Shown: one piece after another, positions 8,221-16,715 of the stretch | How positions within the stretch are numbered: the first letter of the stretch is position 1 | Layout of the letters: each line of letters starts with the position of its first letter | NCBI GenBank assembly: GCA_934352055.1 | Contig: CAKRJY010000011.1 | Coordinates: forward strand, 1-64,000 | Length of the DNA stretch: 64,000 bases | Reading direction: 5' to 3' | From: an uncultured Lachnospiraceae bacterium | Lineage (GTDB): Bacteria; Bacillota; Clostridia; Lachnospirales; Lachnospiraceae | Notes under the pieces: generated by a model | Databases searched by the model: none | The model's input: the letters and a program-made list of their open reading frames with translations, nothing else | Told to the model about the DNA's origin: nothing | Translations under genes and position numbers: made by a program

Positions 8221-10773
8221 TTATTCTACATAACTGATAAATACATTACCTGCTCCTTCAAACAGCTGCGTTGCATTATCGGTTGACATCTTTGTATAAG
8301 TATCTGTATCTGCGTGGTATACGATAATATTTGCGGCATCATATCCAATAATAAGAAGCGCGGCATCGTCTCCTGTTCTTGCATACACCGGCGTTCCCTG
8401 GCTCACATAGTACAATACTTCACTCAAATTACATCCTGTCAAATCCAGAACCAATTTGTCCTTTAAGGATGTACTAAGCACAGACATCGGGGTTTCTCCA
8501 CGATTCAAAAGCGCATGCACTTCTCCACTCATTCCTTCCCGCTGTAAAATAGCACTGATACATCCTGCTGAAGTATTCGAACTGCGATCCGAAGCACTTG
8601 CCTCAATACCATTAAATGCATTTACATAAGACTTTTTACCACGATTCCAAATATAACGCTGCTGGTTATCAATCACCAGCCCCATATCTGCATCTGCAGC
8701 TACGATTGCCTTATTTAAATTCTGCGTTGTCAGAGTTACACGATTTCCTACATAAACAAAATACGTCTCCTGCCCTTCTGTTGCTGAAATCGAAATACTT
8801 CTCGTCTCATTCACCGTTGCCAGTACTGCCTCTGATGACGCAACGCTATGAATAGACTGGCCTTCTTCCAATTCTGCCATCACATACTCTGTAGCAAGTC
8901 CCTGGCCTTCTTTAACCACTTTTTCTATGCTAACTGTCTTATTCTGTTCTCCCGCAGTATCTTTGATGGTATCCTGCGTTGTTGCAACACACATACCATC
9001 CTGCTTTGTCACACGATCCAGATACAAGGTATAAGAATTCTTCGTCACACCAGTCACATAAATACCTGATTTCGCATATTCTTTCAGCACCTGAAAATCG
9101 TCACTTGAGGTATCGACAATCTCCACTTTCGCCATCGGATAGACAACACTTCCTGCCGCATCTGTAGAAATGTCACTTTCATTGGCAATTCCATAAACGA
9201 AATCTTCTGTCATAAATGCCAGCGGTTTGATTTTTGTCCCCTTCGCAGCTGCAATGGTACGTGTTTTTTCCGTTTCCAAATCCATAATGGATATTTCATC
9301 GGCAACTTCATCCCCTGTAATCCATGCCACATAACGTCCGGAAGAGGACACGGCATACTGACCTGATTTCAGATTGGTAACCATTTCTTTGGTGGATAAA
9401 TCGTTTAGTCCGACTTTTGCCAATGTACCGCTCATCATAATATAGAAATCACCTTCTGCGTTTTCATACAAAAGATCACTGAAATCTGCATTTAAAATCT
9501 GATAAGAGTGTGTTGTTGAAATAAATACCTGCTCTATTGCTTCCTGCTTTATACTGTCATAATGATATAAGTTGATGCCGCTCTCGCCCTCGTGCTCGCC
9601 GCGATTCATATAACCATATACGACAAAATCCATATTTCCTGTTTCATCAATATTTAAAATACGAATATTGTGCTGCCCATAGTTTTGACGCACATCCGTT
9701 GGATCATCGACAAAGCCAAATACTTTTGTGAATGTCTGTTTATTCTGGTTGTACGTAAACAATTCTCCCGCCTGCACGAAGCTAACGATCGTTCCAGTCT
9801 CATTGGATAGATATTCGATATCGCCATTTGTTATGCCAACGCCCAATTTGTTCCCGCTGACACCAACCGCAGCCACATCCACAATCTGTTCCATGGTTCT
9901 CTTATAATCCAATAAGTAGATCTGCAAATCGGTATAACGTACCTTATAATATTCTTCCACATTATAATAGGTGGACACGCCATCGTTCTGTTCTTCCATC
10001 TGATAGGTGTATACCAAAGAAGCATACGTATCATTGATATCGGTAAAGGATACCAATGGCTTTCCTACCTGTGTACCGTTAAATCCACGCCATCCGACCT
10101 GATCAATGGAAGAATCAATCCCAACGCTGCCAAGATCATTCTTGTCCGTATACTCAGACGGTTCCAGATAAGAAGCCAATGTCTCATATTGATCACTCAT
10201 AGAAACATCATGGAATTGATCGGTAAACTCTAGACACTTTTTGGCGTAAGTTTCTTCCGGCAATGTAATACGCGTGTAATAATAGAGATTTCCACTACCA
10301 CAATGCAGTTTCAGAATAAAGAGATATTCCTCTCCCTCATCCACCAGATTTTCAATCTGGAGTGACTTTGTCCAGGTATTTCCATCTTTGGACCAGTCAT
10401 TTATTTTGGTATCCGCAATTTTACGCTGTGTATCCAGACTGCGCACTTCGTAAGAAACACGATCAATATCATATCCATACGTGTCAATCGTAAGATCCAT
10501 TTTACGCTTGGAATCCAGCGGTATCAGCGCATCTCTCATATAGCAGGCATCCATCTCCGTCCGATATCCATGCAATTCTCCCATCGTGTGGTCATATGTC
10601 TTGACTCCAACTAATGGAAGCGTCGCATCAGCCATCGTAACCTTTTTTTCTTCTTCTCCCCTATTGAGAACAATTTGAAAAAACACCAATGCTCCTATAA
10701 ATATAAGAAACAACACGCCCAGGCGATGTTTCACCCATTTTGGAATTCCTTTTTCTCTAAAATTCAGCTTCAT
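8221..10773 (-). CDS. Membrane-anchored extracytoplasmic protein with degenerate C39-like C-terminal domain
   Basis: 850 residues. One membrane helix (LGVLFLIFIGALVFFQIVL, about residues 19-37) sits near a basic N-terminus, so most of the chain should lie outside the cell. The middle is beta-rich, with strands resembling a beta-propeller (FVVYGYMNRG, YVAWITGDEVADEISIMDLE). The last 110 residues resemble a C39-family peptidase-like fold: SAGCISAILQREG at the Cys site and ALLIIGYDAANIIVYHADT at the His site. The expected catalytic His before the VGYD-like strand is absent (DDAALLIIGYD), so peptidase activity is unlikely. I do not recognise the whole protein. It is transcribed alone, convergent with prs. 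A binding or scaffolding role at the envelope is only a guess. Confidence 0.7.
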   Translation of the reverse strand: MKLNFREKGIPKWVKHRLGVLFLIFIGALVFFQIVLNRGEEEKKVTMADATLPLVGVKTYDHTMGELHGYRTEMDACYMRDALIPLDSKRKMDLTIDTYGYDIDRVSYEVRSLDTQRKIADTKINDWSKDGNTWTKSLQIENLVDEGEEYLFILKLHCGSGNLYYYTRITLPEETYAKKCLEFTDQFHDVSMSDQYETLASYLEPSEYTDKNDLGSVGIDSSIDQVGWRGFNGTQVGKPLVSFTDINDTYASLVYTYQMEEQNDGVSTYYNVEEYYKVRYTDLQIYLLDYKRTMEQIVDVAAVGVSGNKLGVGITNGDIEYLSNETGTIVSFVQAGELFTYNQNKQTFTKVFGFVDDPTDVRQNYGQHNIRILNIDETGNMDFVVYGYMNRGEHEGESGINLYHYDSIKQEAIEQVFISTTHSYQILNADFSDLLYENAEGDFYIMMSGTLAKVGLNDLSTKEMVTNLKSGQYAVSSSGRYVAWITGDEVADEISIMDLETEKTRTIAAAKGTKIKPLAFMTEDFVYGIANESDISTDAAGSVVYPMAKVEIVDTSSDDFQVLKEYAKSGIYVTGVTKNSYTLYLDRVTKQDGMCVATTQDTIKDTAGEQNKTVSIEKVVKEGQGLATEYVMAELEEGQSIHSVASSEAVLATVNETRSISISATEGQETYFVYVGNRVTLTTQNLNKAIVAADADMGLVIDNQQRYIWNRGKKSYVNAFNGIEASASDRSSNTSAGCISAILQREGMSGEVHALLNRGETPMSVLSTSLKDKLVLDLTGCNLSEVLYYVSQGTPVYARTGDDAALLIIGYDAANIIVYHADTDTYTKMSTDNATQLFEGAGNVFISYVE

Positions 10774-10845
10774 ACTCTTCTCTTCCCTATTCCTATTTCG
10801 TTAACAATCCTTGCTACAGTCAATTCCAGTATTTTCGGGGCTTCC

Positions 10846-10874
10846 TTGCAAATCCCTGTCCAACATGATATAAT
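10846..10874 (+). promoter_or_regulatory. Sigma-A promoter of the CsoR-like gene
   Basis: TTGCAA (10846-10851), 17-nt spacer, perfect TATAAT (10869-10874). The start codon is 34 nt downstream, after GGAGG at 10896-10900. Confidence 0.75.
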
Positions 10875-10908
10875 TTCACGGCAGATTAATCGACTGGAGG
10901 TCATATAA

Positions 10909-11304
10909 ATGTCGGATCATGAAATTATGGACGCAGCAACTGCTGCAGAACATAATCATACACATGAGCATCATCATTCACACGATCATGAACATGAACA
11001 CCCACATGGGCATTCACATGCTCATTCACATACACACACACATTCACCAGAACACACCAAATCTGTCATCAACCGCATGAACCGTGCAATCGGTCACATG
11101 GAAGCTGTGCGTACCATGGTAGAAGATGGTCGTGATTGTAGTGAAGTATTGATACAGATAGCAGCTGTACGGTCTGCCATCAATAACATAGGCAAACTCA
11201 TCCTCAAAGAACACATCAGCCATTGTGTTGTCGACGCTGTCGAAACCGGCGATGAGCAGTGTCTTACCGATTTAGAAGATGCTATCAATAAATTCATCAA
11301 ATAA
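10909..11304 (+). CDS. CsoR/RcnR-family metal-sensing repressor with His-rich N-terminus
   Basis: 131 residues. Residues 15-50 are a run of alternating histidines with Glu, Asp, Ser and Thr. The rest is a DUF156 (CsoR/RcnR/FrmR) four-helix repressor domain: INRMNRAIGHMEAVRTMVEDG, DCSEVLIQIAAVRSAIN, and LILKEHISHCVVDAV. The Cys in DCSEVL plus the His and Cys in EHISHC match the Cys-His-Cys metal site of copper-type CsoR. The DNA-contacting basic residues near KSVINRMNR are kept. It probably derepresses a metal-export gene when metal binds. A CDF exporter lies 2.4 kb away at 13726-14895 but on the other strand, and no copper ATPase is in view. The true effector metal (Cu, Ni, Co or Zn) cannot be read from sequence. 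Confidence 0.85.
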   Translation: MSDHEIMDAATAAEHNHTHEHHHSHDHEHEHPHGHSHAHSHTHTHSPEHTKSVINRMNRAIGHMEAVRTMVEDGRDCSEVLIQIAAVRSAINNIGKLILKEHISHCVVDAVETGDEQCLTDLEDAINKFIK

Positions 11305-11433
11305 CATCTACATTTTATCACTCTTTTCCTAATGTGTCTTGTTACTTTTTGTGACTTTCACATTTTTGTCACATTTTTAACTATACTTAATATGTGGCGC
11401 AAAAGAGTGTTTTTGTTTGGAGGCATATATTAT

Positions 11434-13629
11434 ATGAAAACAATCATTTCAAAAATTGGAGGTTTCTTTAAATCTCTTGGAAATAAATGGTCAGCACTGA
11501 CTTCTAAAATTCCAACCCCAAAATTTATCAAAAAAATACAGGAAAGTGAACGTTTGCAGAAAATCAGCAACTGGTTGAACCGTTATTCTTTGATTGAACA
11601 CATCCCGCTATCACTTATTATGTGTTTTGTTATGGAATGGTTATCCCGTCATTCCTTCATTGAGGCATGGGGCTTTGTGACAAATCATACCGGAGCATAC
11701 CTATACAACTCCTATCTGATTTTTGTATGTTATTCTCTTTGTTATATTATGAGCAGACAGACATTTATGCGTATGTGTATCAGTGCTGTTTTTGTAGCTT
11801 TAGGTATTACGAACTGCATTATTCTGCTCAACCGTGTCACACCATTTGGCTTTACAGATATTGCCATGATTGGTGATTTGCTTACCATGCAAAATACCAA
11901 CTATTTTTCATCGCAGCAGGCAGCCATTGCTGTAACAGCACTTGTGTTGTACGCCCTATGGATGGTGCGCATTTTCATCAAAGGCAAGAAGTTAAAACCG
12001 CGTTTCCCATATTGGTTAAAGCTTCTGTTTATCGTCGGCTGTTTTGCAAGTGTACCTATGACTACTTCTGCTTTGCAGGGACAAGGTGTTCTTTCCACAT
12101 ATTTTGGAAACCTTGCACAGGGATATCTGGATTATGGTTATCTATATGGATTTTCTACCAGTATTTTTAACCGCGGTATGTCAGAACCAAGAAATTACGA
12201 CCAGAATTCCATTACGGCAATTGTTGATGAGACTAAGCAGGGAGAATCCACCATCAAGGAGGATGAACGTCCAAATATCGTTGTCATCCTTTTGGAATCT
12301 TTCTTTGATGTCAGTGAAGCAAACTTTATCGAAACCTCAGAGGATCCGATTCCTTTTGTACATTATTTAGAGAAAAATTATTCTACCGGACATCTGACCG
12401 TACCTGTTGTCGGTGCCGGAACCTGTAACTCAGAATTTGAAGTTTTGACCGGTATGTCCTGTCAATTCTTTGGACCGGGCGAATATCCGCAGAAAACCAT
12501 TCTAAAGAAGACGGATTGTGAAAGTTTTGCCGACGATTTGCGTAACCTCGGTTACAGCAGCCACGTTGTGCATAACAATGGCGGTAACTTCTACAGTCGT
12601 GCCAATGCCTTCTCCATGATGGGCTTTGATTCTTTCCAAAGTAAGGAAATGCTAGATATCACAGAATATACACCTCTTGGTTCCTGGCCAACCGATGATA
12701 TTTTAACACCTGCAACCACAGAGGCACTTGACTCTACCGAAGGACCGGACTTTGTGTATACCATTACCGTAGAAGGACATGGTGATTATCCTACTTATAA
12801 AGTACTTGATAACCCGGCTGTCGGTGTTACCTGTAATGGTAAAACCGAGGAGCAGACATATGCCTGGGAATATTATATCAACCAGATTCACAATGTTGAC
12901 GAATTTATCCAGTCATACATCGAAGAGCTCGATAAACGCGGGGAACCAACTTTAGTAATGATGTTTGGCGACCATTTACCAACCATGGGCTTAACCGAAA
13001 GCGAAGTTGCTACAGGTGATCTGTTCCAGACCAAATACTTTACATGGAACAATTTTGATATGGAAAAAGAAGATCAGGACTTGACGTCCTACCAGTTAGT
13101 TTCCGAATATTTAGACCGTCTTGGCATCCATGAGGGCACCATGACCAATTATCATCAGAGCAAGATAAAAGAAGGCGTAAAAGCCGGAACACCAGCATAT
13201 ATGACAGATCTTGAGGCTTTACAGTACGATCTTTTATACGGAAAGCGTTATGCTTATGGCGGAATCGATAAATATCCTGCATCTGATCTGGAAATGGGCG
13301 TTTCCGATGTAGTCGTTGACCGTGCATACTTCTTTGATGGCAAGTTACACATTTACGGCTCGAACTTCACAAAGTGGAGTAAAGTGTTCGTCAATGGTGA
13401 AAAGGTACCAACCACATATGAAAGTGGACAATGCCTGACTATCAAGTCTTCCGCAGTTGAAAATGGTGATGTCATTACCGTTTGTCAGGTAGGATCAAGC
13501 AATACCATTTTCCGTGAATCCAACGAATTCACGGTTATTGATCCAAATTATGTTTCCGATGCTCCTGCTAGTACAGAAGAGCCGGATGAGGACGCATTAG
13601 AATCCGACGACGAGGAAGCACAGAATTAA
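11434..13629 (+). CDS. LtaS-like phosphoglycerol transferase (alkaline phosphatase superfamily)
   Basis: About 731 residues from ATG 11434, set by GGAGG about 10 nt upstream; the frame is open 34 codons further but lacks a ribosome binding site. About five membrane helices fill the first 230 residues, followed by an extracellular sulfatase-type domain with VVGAGTCNSEFEVLTG, where Thr330 is the expected nucleophile, and MMFGDHLPT with Asp513-His514 as metal ligands. A beta-rich C-terminal region (IYGSNFTKWSKVFVNGEKV) and an acidic tail follow. Such enzymes transfer glycerol phosphate from phosphatidylglycerol onto lipoteichoic acid or related polymers. The substrate here is unknown. It stands alone between the CsoR-like gene and a bidirectional terminator. 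Confidence 0.88.
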   Translation: MKTIISKIGGFFKSLGNKWSALTSKIPTPKFIKKIQESERLQKISNWLNRYSLIEHIPLSLIMCFVMEWLSRHSFIEAWGFVTNHTGAYLYNSYLIFVCYSLCYIMSRQTFMRMCISAVFVALGITNCIILLNRVTPFGFTDIAMIGDLLTMQNTNYFSSQQAAIAVTALVLYALWMVRIFIKGKKLKPRFPYWLKLLFIVGCFASVPMTTSALQGQGVLSTYFGNLAQGYLDYGYLYGFSTSIFNRGMSEPRNYDQNSITAIVDETKQGESTIKEDERPNIVVILLESFFDVSEANFIETSEDPIPFVHYLEKNYSTGHLTVPVVGAGTCNSEFEVLTGMSCQFFGPGEYPQKTILKKTDCESFADDLRNLGYSSHVVHNNGGNFYSRANAFSMMGFDSFQSKEMLDITEYTPLGSWPTDDILTPATTEALDSTEGPDFVYTITVEGHGDYPTYKVLDNPAVGVTCNGKTEEQTYAWEYYINQIHNVDEFIQSYIEELDKRGEPTLVMMFGDHLPTMGLTESEVATGDLFQTKYFTWNNFDMEKEDQDLTSYQLVSEYLDRLGIHEGTMTNYHQSKIKEGVKAGTPAYMTDLEALQYDLLYGKRYAYGGIDKYPASDLEMGVSDVVVDRAYFFDGKLHIYGSNFTKWSKVFVNGEKVPTTYESGQCLTIKSSAVENGDVITVCQVGSSNTIFRESNEFTVIDPNYVSDAPASTEEPDEDALESDDEEAQN

Positions 13630-13656
13630 ACAAAAGCATTTATAAAATCATATGAC

Positions 13657-13722
13657 AAAAGGCGTTGTAACAGCACGGAGGTAACCCCTCAAATTCTGCC
13701 GCTACAACGCCTTTTCTTTTTT
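13657..13722. terminator. Bidirectional terminator between ltaS-like and CDF genes
   Basis: AAAAGGCGTTGTA (13657-13669) and TACAACGCCTTTT (13703-13715) form a 13-bp stem enclosing a smaller GAGG/CCTC helix. It is followed by T-rich sequence on the plus side and has A-rich flanks for the minus side. Confidence 0.85.
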
Positions 13723-13725
13723 CCT

Positions 13726-14895
13726 CTATACATACTGACGATCAATATCCATCGCTACAAAATACTGCTTTCCAACCGCCTCCCACACGCGCGTCTGGAT
13801 TGCCTTTTGTATGTCTTTCTCCGAATCCTTCATCTGGTATGGCACTACGATGTCAAACACCAGATTCGTATGTGTATTTCCGAACACGACTCTAAAGTCA
13901 TGAATGGATGCTTTATCGTTCCATTTTGTTACCACTTCTTTTACTGCATCACGCAACGCATCTACACGTGGGTCATCCGTCACGACCGGATCCATATGTA
14001 TGACCGCCTCACAATGTAATTGCTGTTTTAGAATATGCTCCGTACGATCAATCACATCATGTGATTCCATAACATCTATATTCGCCGGAACCTCCGCGTG
14101 CAGCGATATCATCACACGCCCTGGTCCATAATTATGAACCACCAGATCATGCACGCCAATGATTCCCTCCTGCGCCATAACAATGTCTTCGATCTGTTCT
14201 ACAAAACCTTGTTCTGGTGGCTGCCCAAGCAATGGATCCACGGTTTCTTTTCCAGCCGATAAGCCCGCCCAGATGACAATTGCTGCTACAATGACACCGC
14301 AATAGCCATCAATATGTAAAGATGAAAATTCACAAAATATCGTAGATACCAGAACGATAAAGGTAGCCAGTGAGTCGCTCATACTATCGGTCGCTGTCGC
14401 CTTCATTGCCGCCGAATCTATCTTCTTTGCCAGTGATGTATTGTAATATGCCATGTACATTTTTACAGCAATAGAGGCGATCAAAATGACAATGACAAGC
14501 GGAGAGAAGACCATATCCTGCGGATGAATGATCTTATCCACTGAATCCCGCAGCAATTCAAATCCCATAATCACAATAATGGCAGACACCAGCAGACCTG
14601 ATAAATATTCGATGCGTCCATGACCAAATGGATGTTCCGAATCCGGTTCTGCCGATGATAACTTGAAACCTAACAGTGTAATAACAGACGATCCCGCATC
14701 AGATAAATTGTTGAACGCATCGGCTGTAATGGCAATGGACCGACTCAGCAATCCCGCAAAAAATTTTAATATAAAAAGCATCACATTAAGCGCAATTCCG
14801 ACCGCGCCGCTTAAAATTCCGTATCGCTCCCGCACCTTTGTATCTTCGTAATTCTTATAATCCTTGATGCAGAGTTTTGCCAGCAATGTGACCAT
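13726..14895 (-). CDS. Cation diffusion facilitator (CDF) metal exporter
   Basis: 389 residues. An N-terminal block of six membrane helices contains the TM2 metal-site pattern DAFNNLSDAGSS (about residues 58-69) and, in the TM4-TM5 region, ATATDSMSDSLAT (about 165-177). These are the Asp-containing signatures of the zinc/manganese/iron CDF transporters, which export divalent metal against protons. HPFGHGRIEY follows TM2. A cytoplasmic C-terminal domain of about 90 residues (HAEVPAN, DVMESHDVIDRTE, HMDP) has the usual dimerising ferredoxin-like pattern, and a further about 80 residues extend beyond it. GAGGG lies 7 nt before the start. It may be under control of the CsoR-like regulator at 10909, but no shared operator was found. 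Confidence 0.9.
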   Translation of the reverse strand: MVTLLAKLCIKDYKNYEDTKVRERYGILSGAVGIALNVMLFILKFFAGLLSRSIAITADAFNNLSDAGSSVITLLGFKLSSAEPDSEHPFGHGRIEYLSGLLVSAIIVIMGFELLRDSVDKIIHPQDMVFSPLVIVILIASIAVKMYMAYYNTSLAKKIDSAAMKATATDSMSDSLATFIVLVSTIFCEFSSLHIDGYCGVIVAAIVIWAGLSAGKETVDPLLGQPPEQGFVEQIEDIVMAQEGIIGVHDLVVHNYGPGRVMISLHAEVPANIDVMESHDVIDRTEHILKQQLHCEAVIHMDPVVTDDPRVDALRDAVKEVVTKWNDKASIHDFRVVFGNTHTNLVFDIVVPYQMKDSEKDIQKAIQTRVWEAVGKQYFVAMDIDRQYV

Positions 14896-15031
14896 AAATA
14901 TCCCTCTTTTCCATTCTTTTGGACTGCCTTAAAAAAGCAGCACCCACTTACAATCTTATAAATCTGCGTTGACATCTCTACGCAATACTGATATACTAGC
15001 AAACGTTGAAAAACAAATCAATACATAAAAC

Positions 15032-15152
15032 TATGCTAGGGGTGCCTTTTAGGCTGAGAGATGCATGCATCGACCCTTATTACTTGAACCGGACAATGCC
15101 GGCGTAAGGAAGCGTTTAAACCATCTCCTAGCATATACAAATGAAGGGAGAT
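15032..15152 (+). ncRNA. TPP riboswitch (THI element) with predicted RBS-sequestering switch
   Basis: The conserved core is present: GGGGTGCC and GGCTGAGAG, then CGACCC, ACTTGAACCGG and AATGCCGGCGTAAGGAA (about 15040-15113). TATGCTAGG (15032-15040) can pair with CCTAGCATA (15127-15135). ATCTCC (15123-15128) can instead pair with GGAGAT (15147-15152), which contains the ThiT ribosome binding site. The two helices compete for 15127-15128 and there is no T-run terminator, so control is probably at translation initiation: thiamine pyrophosphate turns thiT off. The identification is secure; the switching model is inference. Confidence 0.93.
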
Positions 15153-15158
15153 TTTTTT

Positions 15159-15830
15159 ATGAGTTTTTTTGTAACACCTTATGTAGATGAGTACGGCGAT
15201 ACCACCTACAATCTTACAACTGCTGGTTATACCGGCCTTATCATTTTATTTATCGCACTTCTTTTATTGGGTGCAGCAATCTTTGGCAACAAGAAGAAAA
15301 TGAGCACAAAGCAGTTGGTATTTTCTGCTATGGCAATCGCACTTGCTACCGTGACCTCTATGATCAAATTATTTGAAATGCCAATGGGCGGATCTGTCAC
15401 ACTGTTTTCCATGCTTTTTATCGTGTTAATCGGCTATTGGTACGGCCTCGGTGGTGGACTTACCGTTGCCATCGCTTATGGTGTATTGCAGTTGCTGCTT
15501 GACCCTTATATCTTAAGTTTCCCACAAATGTTAGTAGATTACATCCTGGCATTTGGTGCTCTCGGACTTGCAGGTATTTTCCACAATTCCAAGCATGGTC
15601 TCATCAAAGGATATATTGCAGCCGTTTTAGGACGTTATTTCTTCGCCTTCCTTTCCGGCTGGATTTTCTTCGGTATGTATGCACCGGACAACTTCCCAAA
15701 TGCAGCTGTTTACTCTCTGGCTTACAACGGTTCATATCTTGGCGCAGAGGCATTAATCACTCTGATTGTCATTGCCATACCACCTGTAGCAAAAGCATTA
15801 CAGACAGTAAAAAATCAAGCTATTTCCTAA
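15159..15830 (+). CDS. thiT: ThiT, thiamine-binding S component of an ECF transporter
   Basis: About 223 residues and six predicted membrane helices. GGSVTLFSMLFIVLIGYWYG and the later region YNGSYLGAEALIT are characteristic of the ThiT S component, which captures thiamine and hands it to the shared EcfAAT energising module (not in this window). GGGAG at 15146-15150 sets ATG 15159; an in-frame ATG at 15141 precedes that site and is unlikely to be used. The TPP riboswitch directly upstream independently confirms the substrate. A 17-bp perfect hairpin ends the transcript at 15854-15895. Confidence 0.95.
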   Translation: MSFFVTPYVDEYGDTTYNLTTAGYTGLIILFIALLLLGAAIFGNKKKMSTKQLVFSAMAIALATVTSMIKLFEMPMGGSVTLFSMLFIVLIGYWYGLGGGLTVAIAYGVLQLLLDPYILSFPQMLVDYILAFGALGLAGIFHNSKHGLIKGYIAAVLGRYFFAFLSGWIFFGMYAPDNFPNAAVYSLAYNGSYLGAEALITLIVIAIPPVAKALQTVKNQAIS

Positions 15831-15853
15831 GATTTTCTATAAAAGACTCTATA

Positions 15854-15895
15854 ATAGTAAAAGTCCTTCCCCACTACAGGAAGGACTTTTACTAT
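15854..15895. terminator. Terminator after thiT (bidirectional)
   Basis: ATAGTAAAAGTCCTTCC (15854-15870) and GGAAGGACTTTTACTAT (15879-15895), a perfect 17-bp stem with an 8-nt loop. It serves thiT and probably the convergent YhhN gene. Confidence 0.85.
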
Positions 15896-15913
15896 GTTAT
15901 GTTTCTTTTCTCT

Positions 15914-16621
15914 TTACATTCCAGCAAAATATAAAATACTGATGTCAAATGCCAAAATACCGAAATAATATGTGGCTAAGTTGATGCAATGGATTCTTCG
16001 ACGACTCTCCTGCTTATGGAACTTATAAAAATAAAGGAAGATAATGGTGAAATCCGATGTAAAGAAAAGCATTCCACCTAATCCCAGCCAACCAGAAGCA
16101 AGCCCCGGATAAAGCACCATATACTGCGTACTCTTTGAAAGCATCAAAGATAGGAAGACACAGTAAATAGAAGCCGGAATAGTCAATCTTCCCATGTGCA
16201 GATGCGATAATTTCTTTACTGTGAAAAAGACAATCACTGCCACAATCGGAAGAACAATATTCCACCAGGTTATGGTTGCATCAATACGGAAAAAACTGAT
16301 CAAAAATCCCATATGTGCCAGTAAAAACAAAATCATGCCAATCAGCATATGTTTCTTTTTACTCGCAATCTGGTAAAATCCCATATACAAATCACCGGCT
16401 GCACAAAAAAGCAGTGGAACCAGCAACATGAAAAAGTATCTTGTATGGCCACTGACATATGCAAAAATCGCTGCAATCACTACAAACGACACACTACACA
16501 TCATCTTAACCGGCACATAATACTTCTTTTTGTACTTTGGCAGCGCCGCCACCAATAATCCTGCAAATCCCAGGGTGTAAATAACAATCAAAATCCCCTG
16601 TACGATCATTCTTGTAAACAT
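15914..16621 (-). CDS. YhhN-family integral membrane protein (lysoplasmalogenase-like)
   Basis: 235 residues with seven or eight hydrophobic helices. The diagnostic stretch is LLFCAAGDLYMGF followed by LFLLAHMGFLISFF (about residues 75-120), which matches the YhhN/TMEM86 family with its conserved GD and H. Eukaryotic TMEM86B is a lysoplasmalogenase; bacterial members are mostly uncharacterised, although Clostridia do make plasmalogens. It lies downstream of the LRR gene but separated from it by a hairpin at 16653-16683, so it is probably transcribed on its own. A GGAG sits 12 nt and a GGGG 1 nt before the chosen ATG; an ATG four codons later is the alternative. Confidence 0.75.
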   Translation of the reverse strand: MFTRMIVQGILIVIYTLGFAGLLVAALPKYKKKYYVPVKMMCSVSFVVIAAIFAYVSGHTRYFFMLLVPLLFCAAGDLYMGFYQIASKKKHMLIGMILFLLAHMGFLISFFRIDATITWWNIVLPIVAVIVFFTVKKLSHLHMGRLTIPASIYCVFLSLMLSKSTQYMVLYPGLASGWLGLGGMLFFTSDFTIIFLYFYKFHKQESRRRIHCINLATYYFGILAFDISILYFAGM

Positions 16622-16652
16622 TCCCCTTTTTCTCCTCTCAATTCCCTTTCGC

Positions 16653-16683
16653 TTAAAAGGAGCAGTCTACACAACTGCTCCTT
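16653..16683 (-). terminator. Terminator after the LRR surface-protein gene
   Basis: AAGGAGCAGT (16657-16666) and ACTGCTCCTT (16674-16683) form a 10-bp stem. On the minus strand it is followed by TTTAAG, 33 nt past the LRR gene stop. Confidence 0.7.
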
Positions 16684-16715
16684 GAATGCTTAAATTTGTT
16701 TCCCCTTACTCTCTT

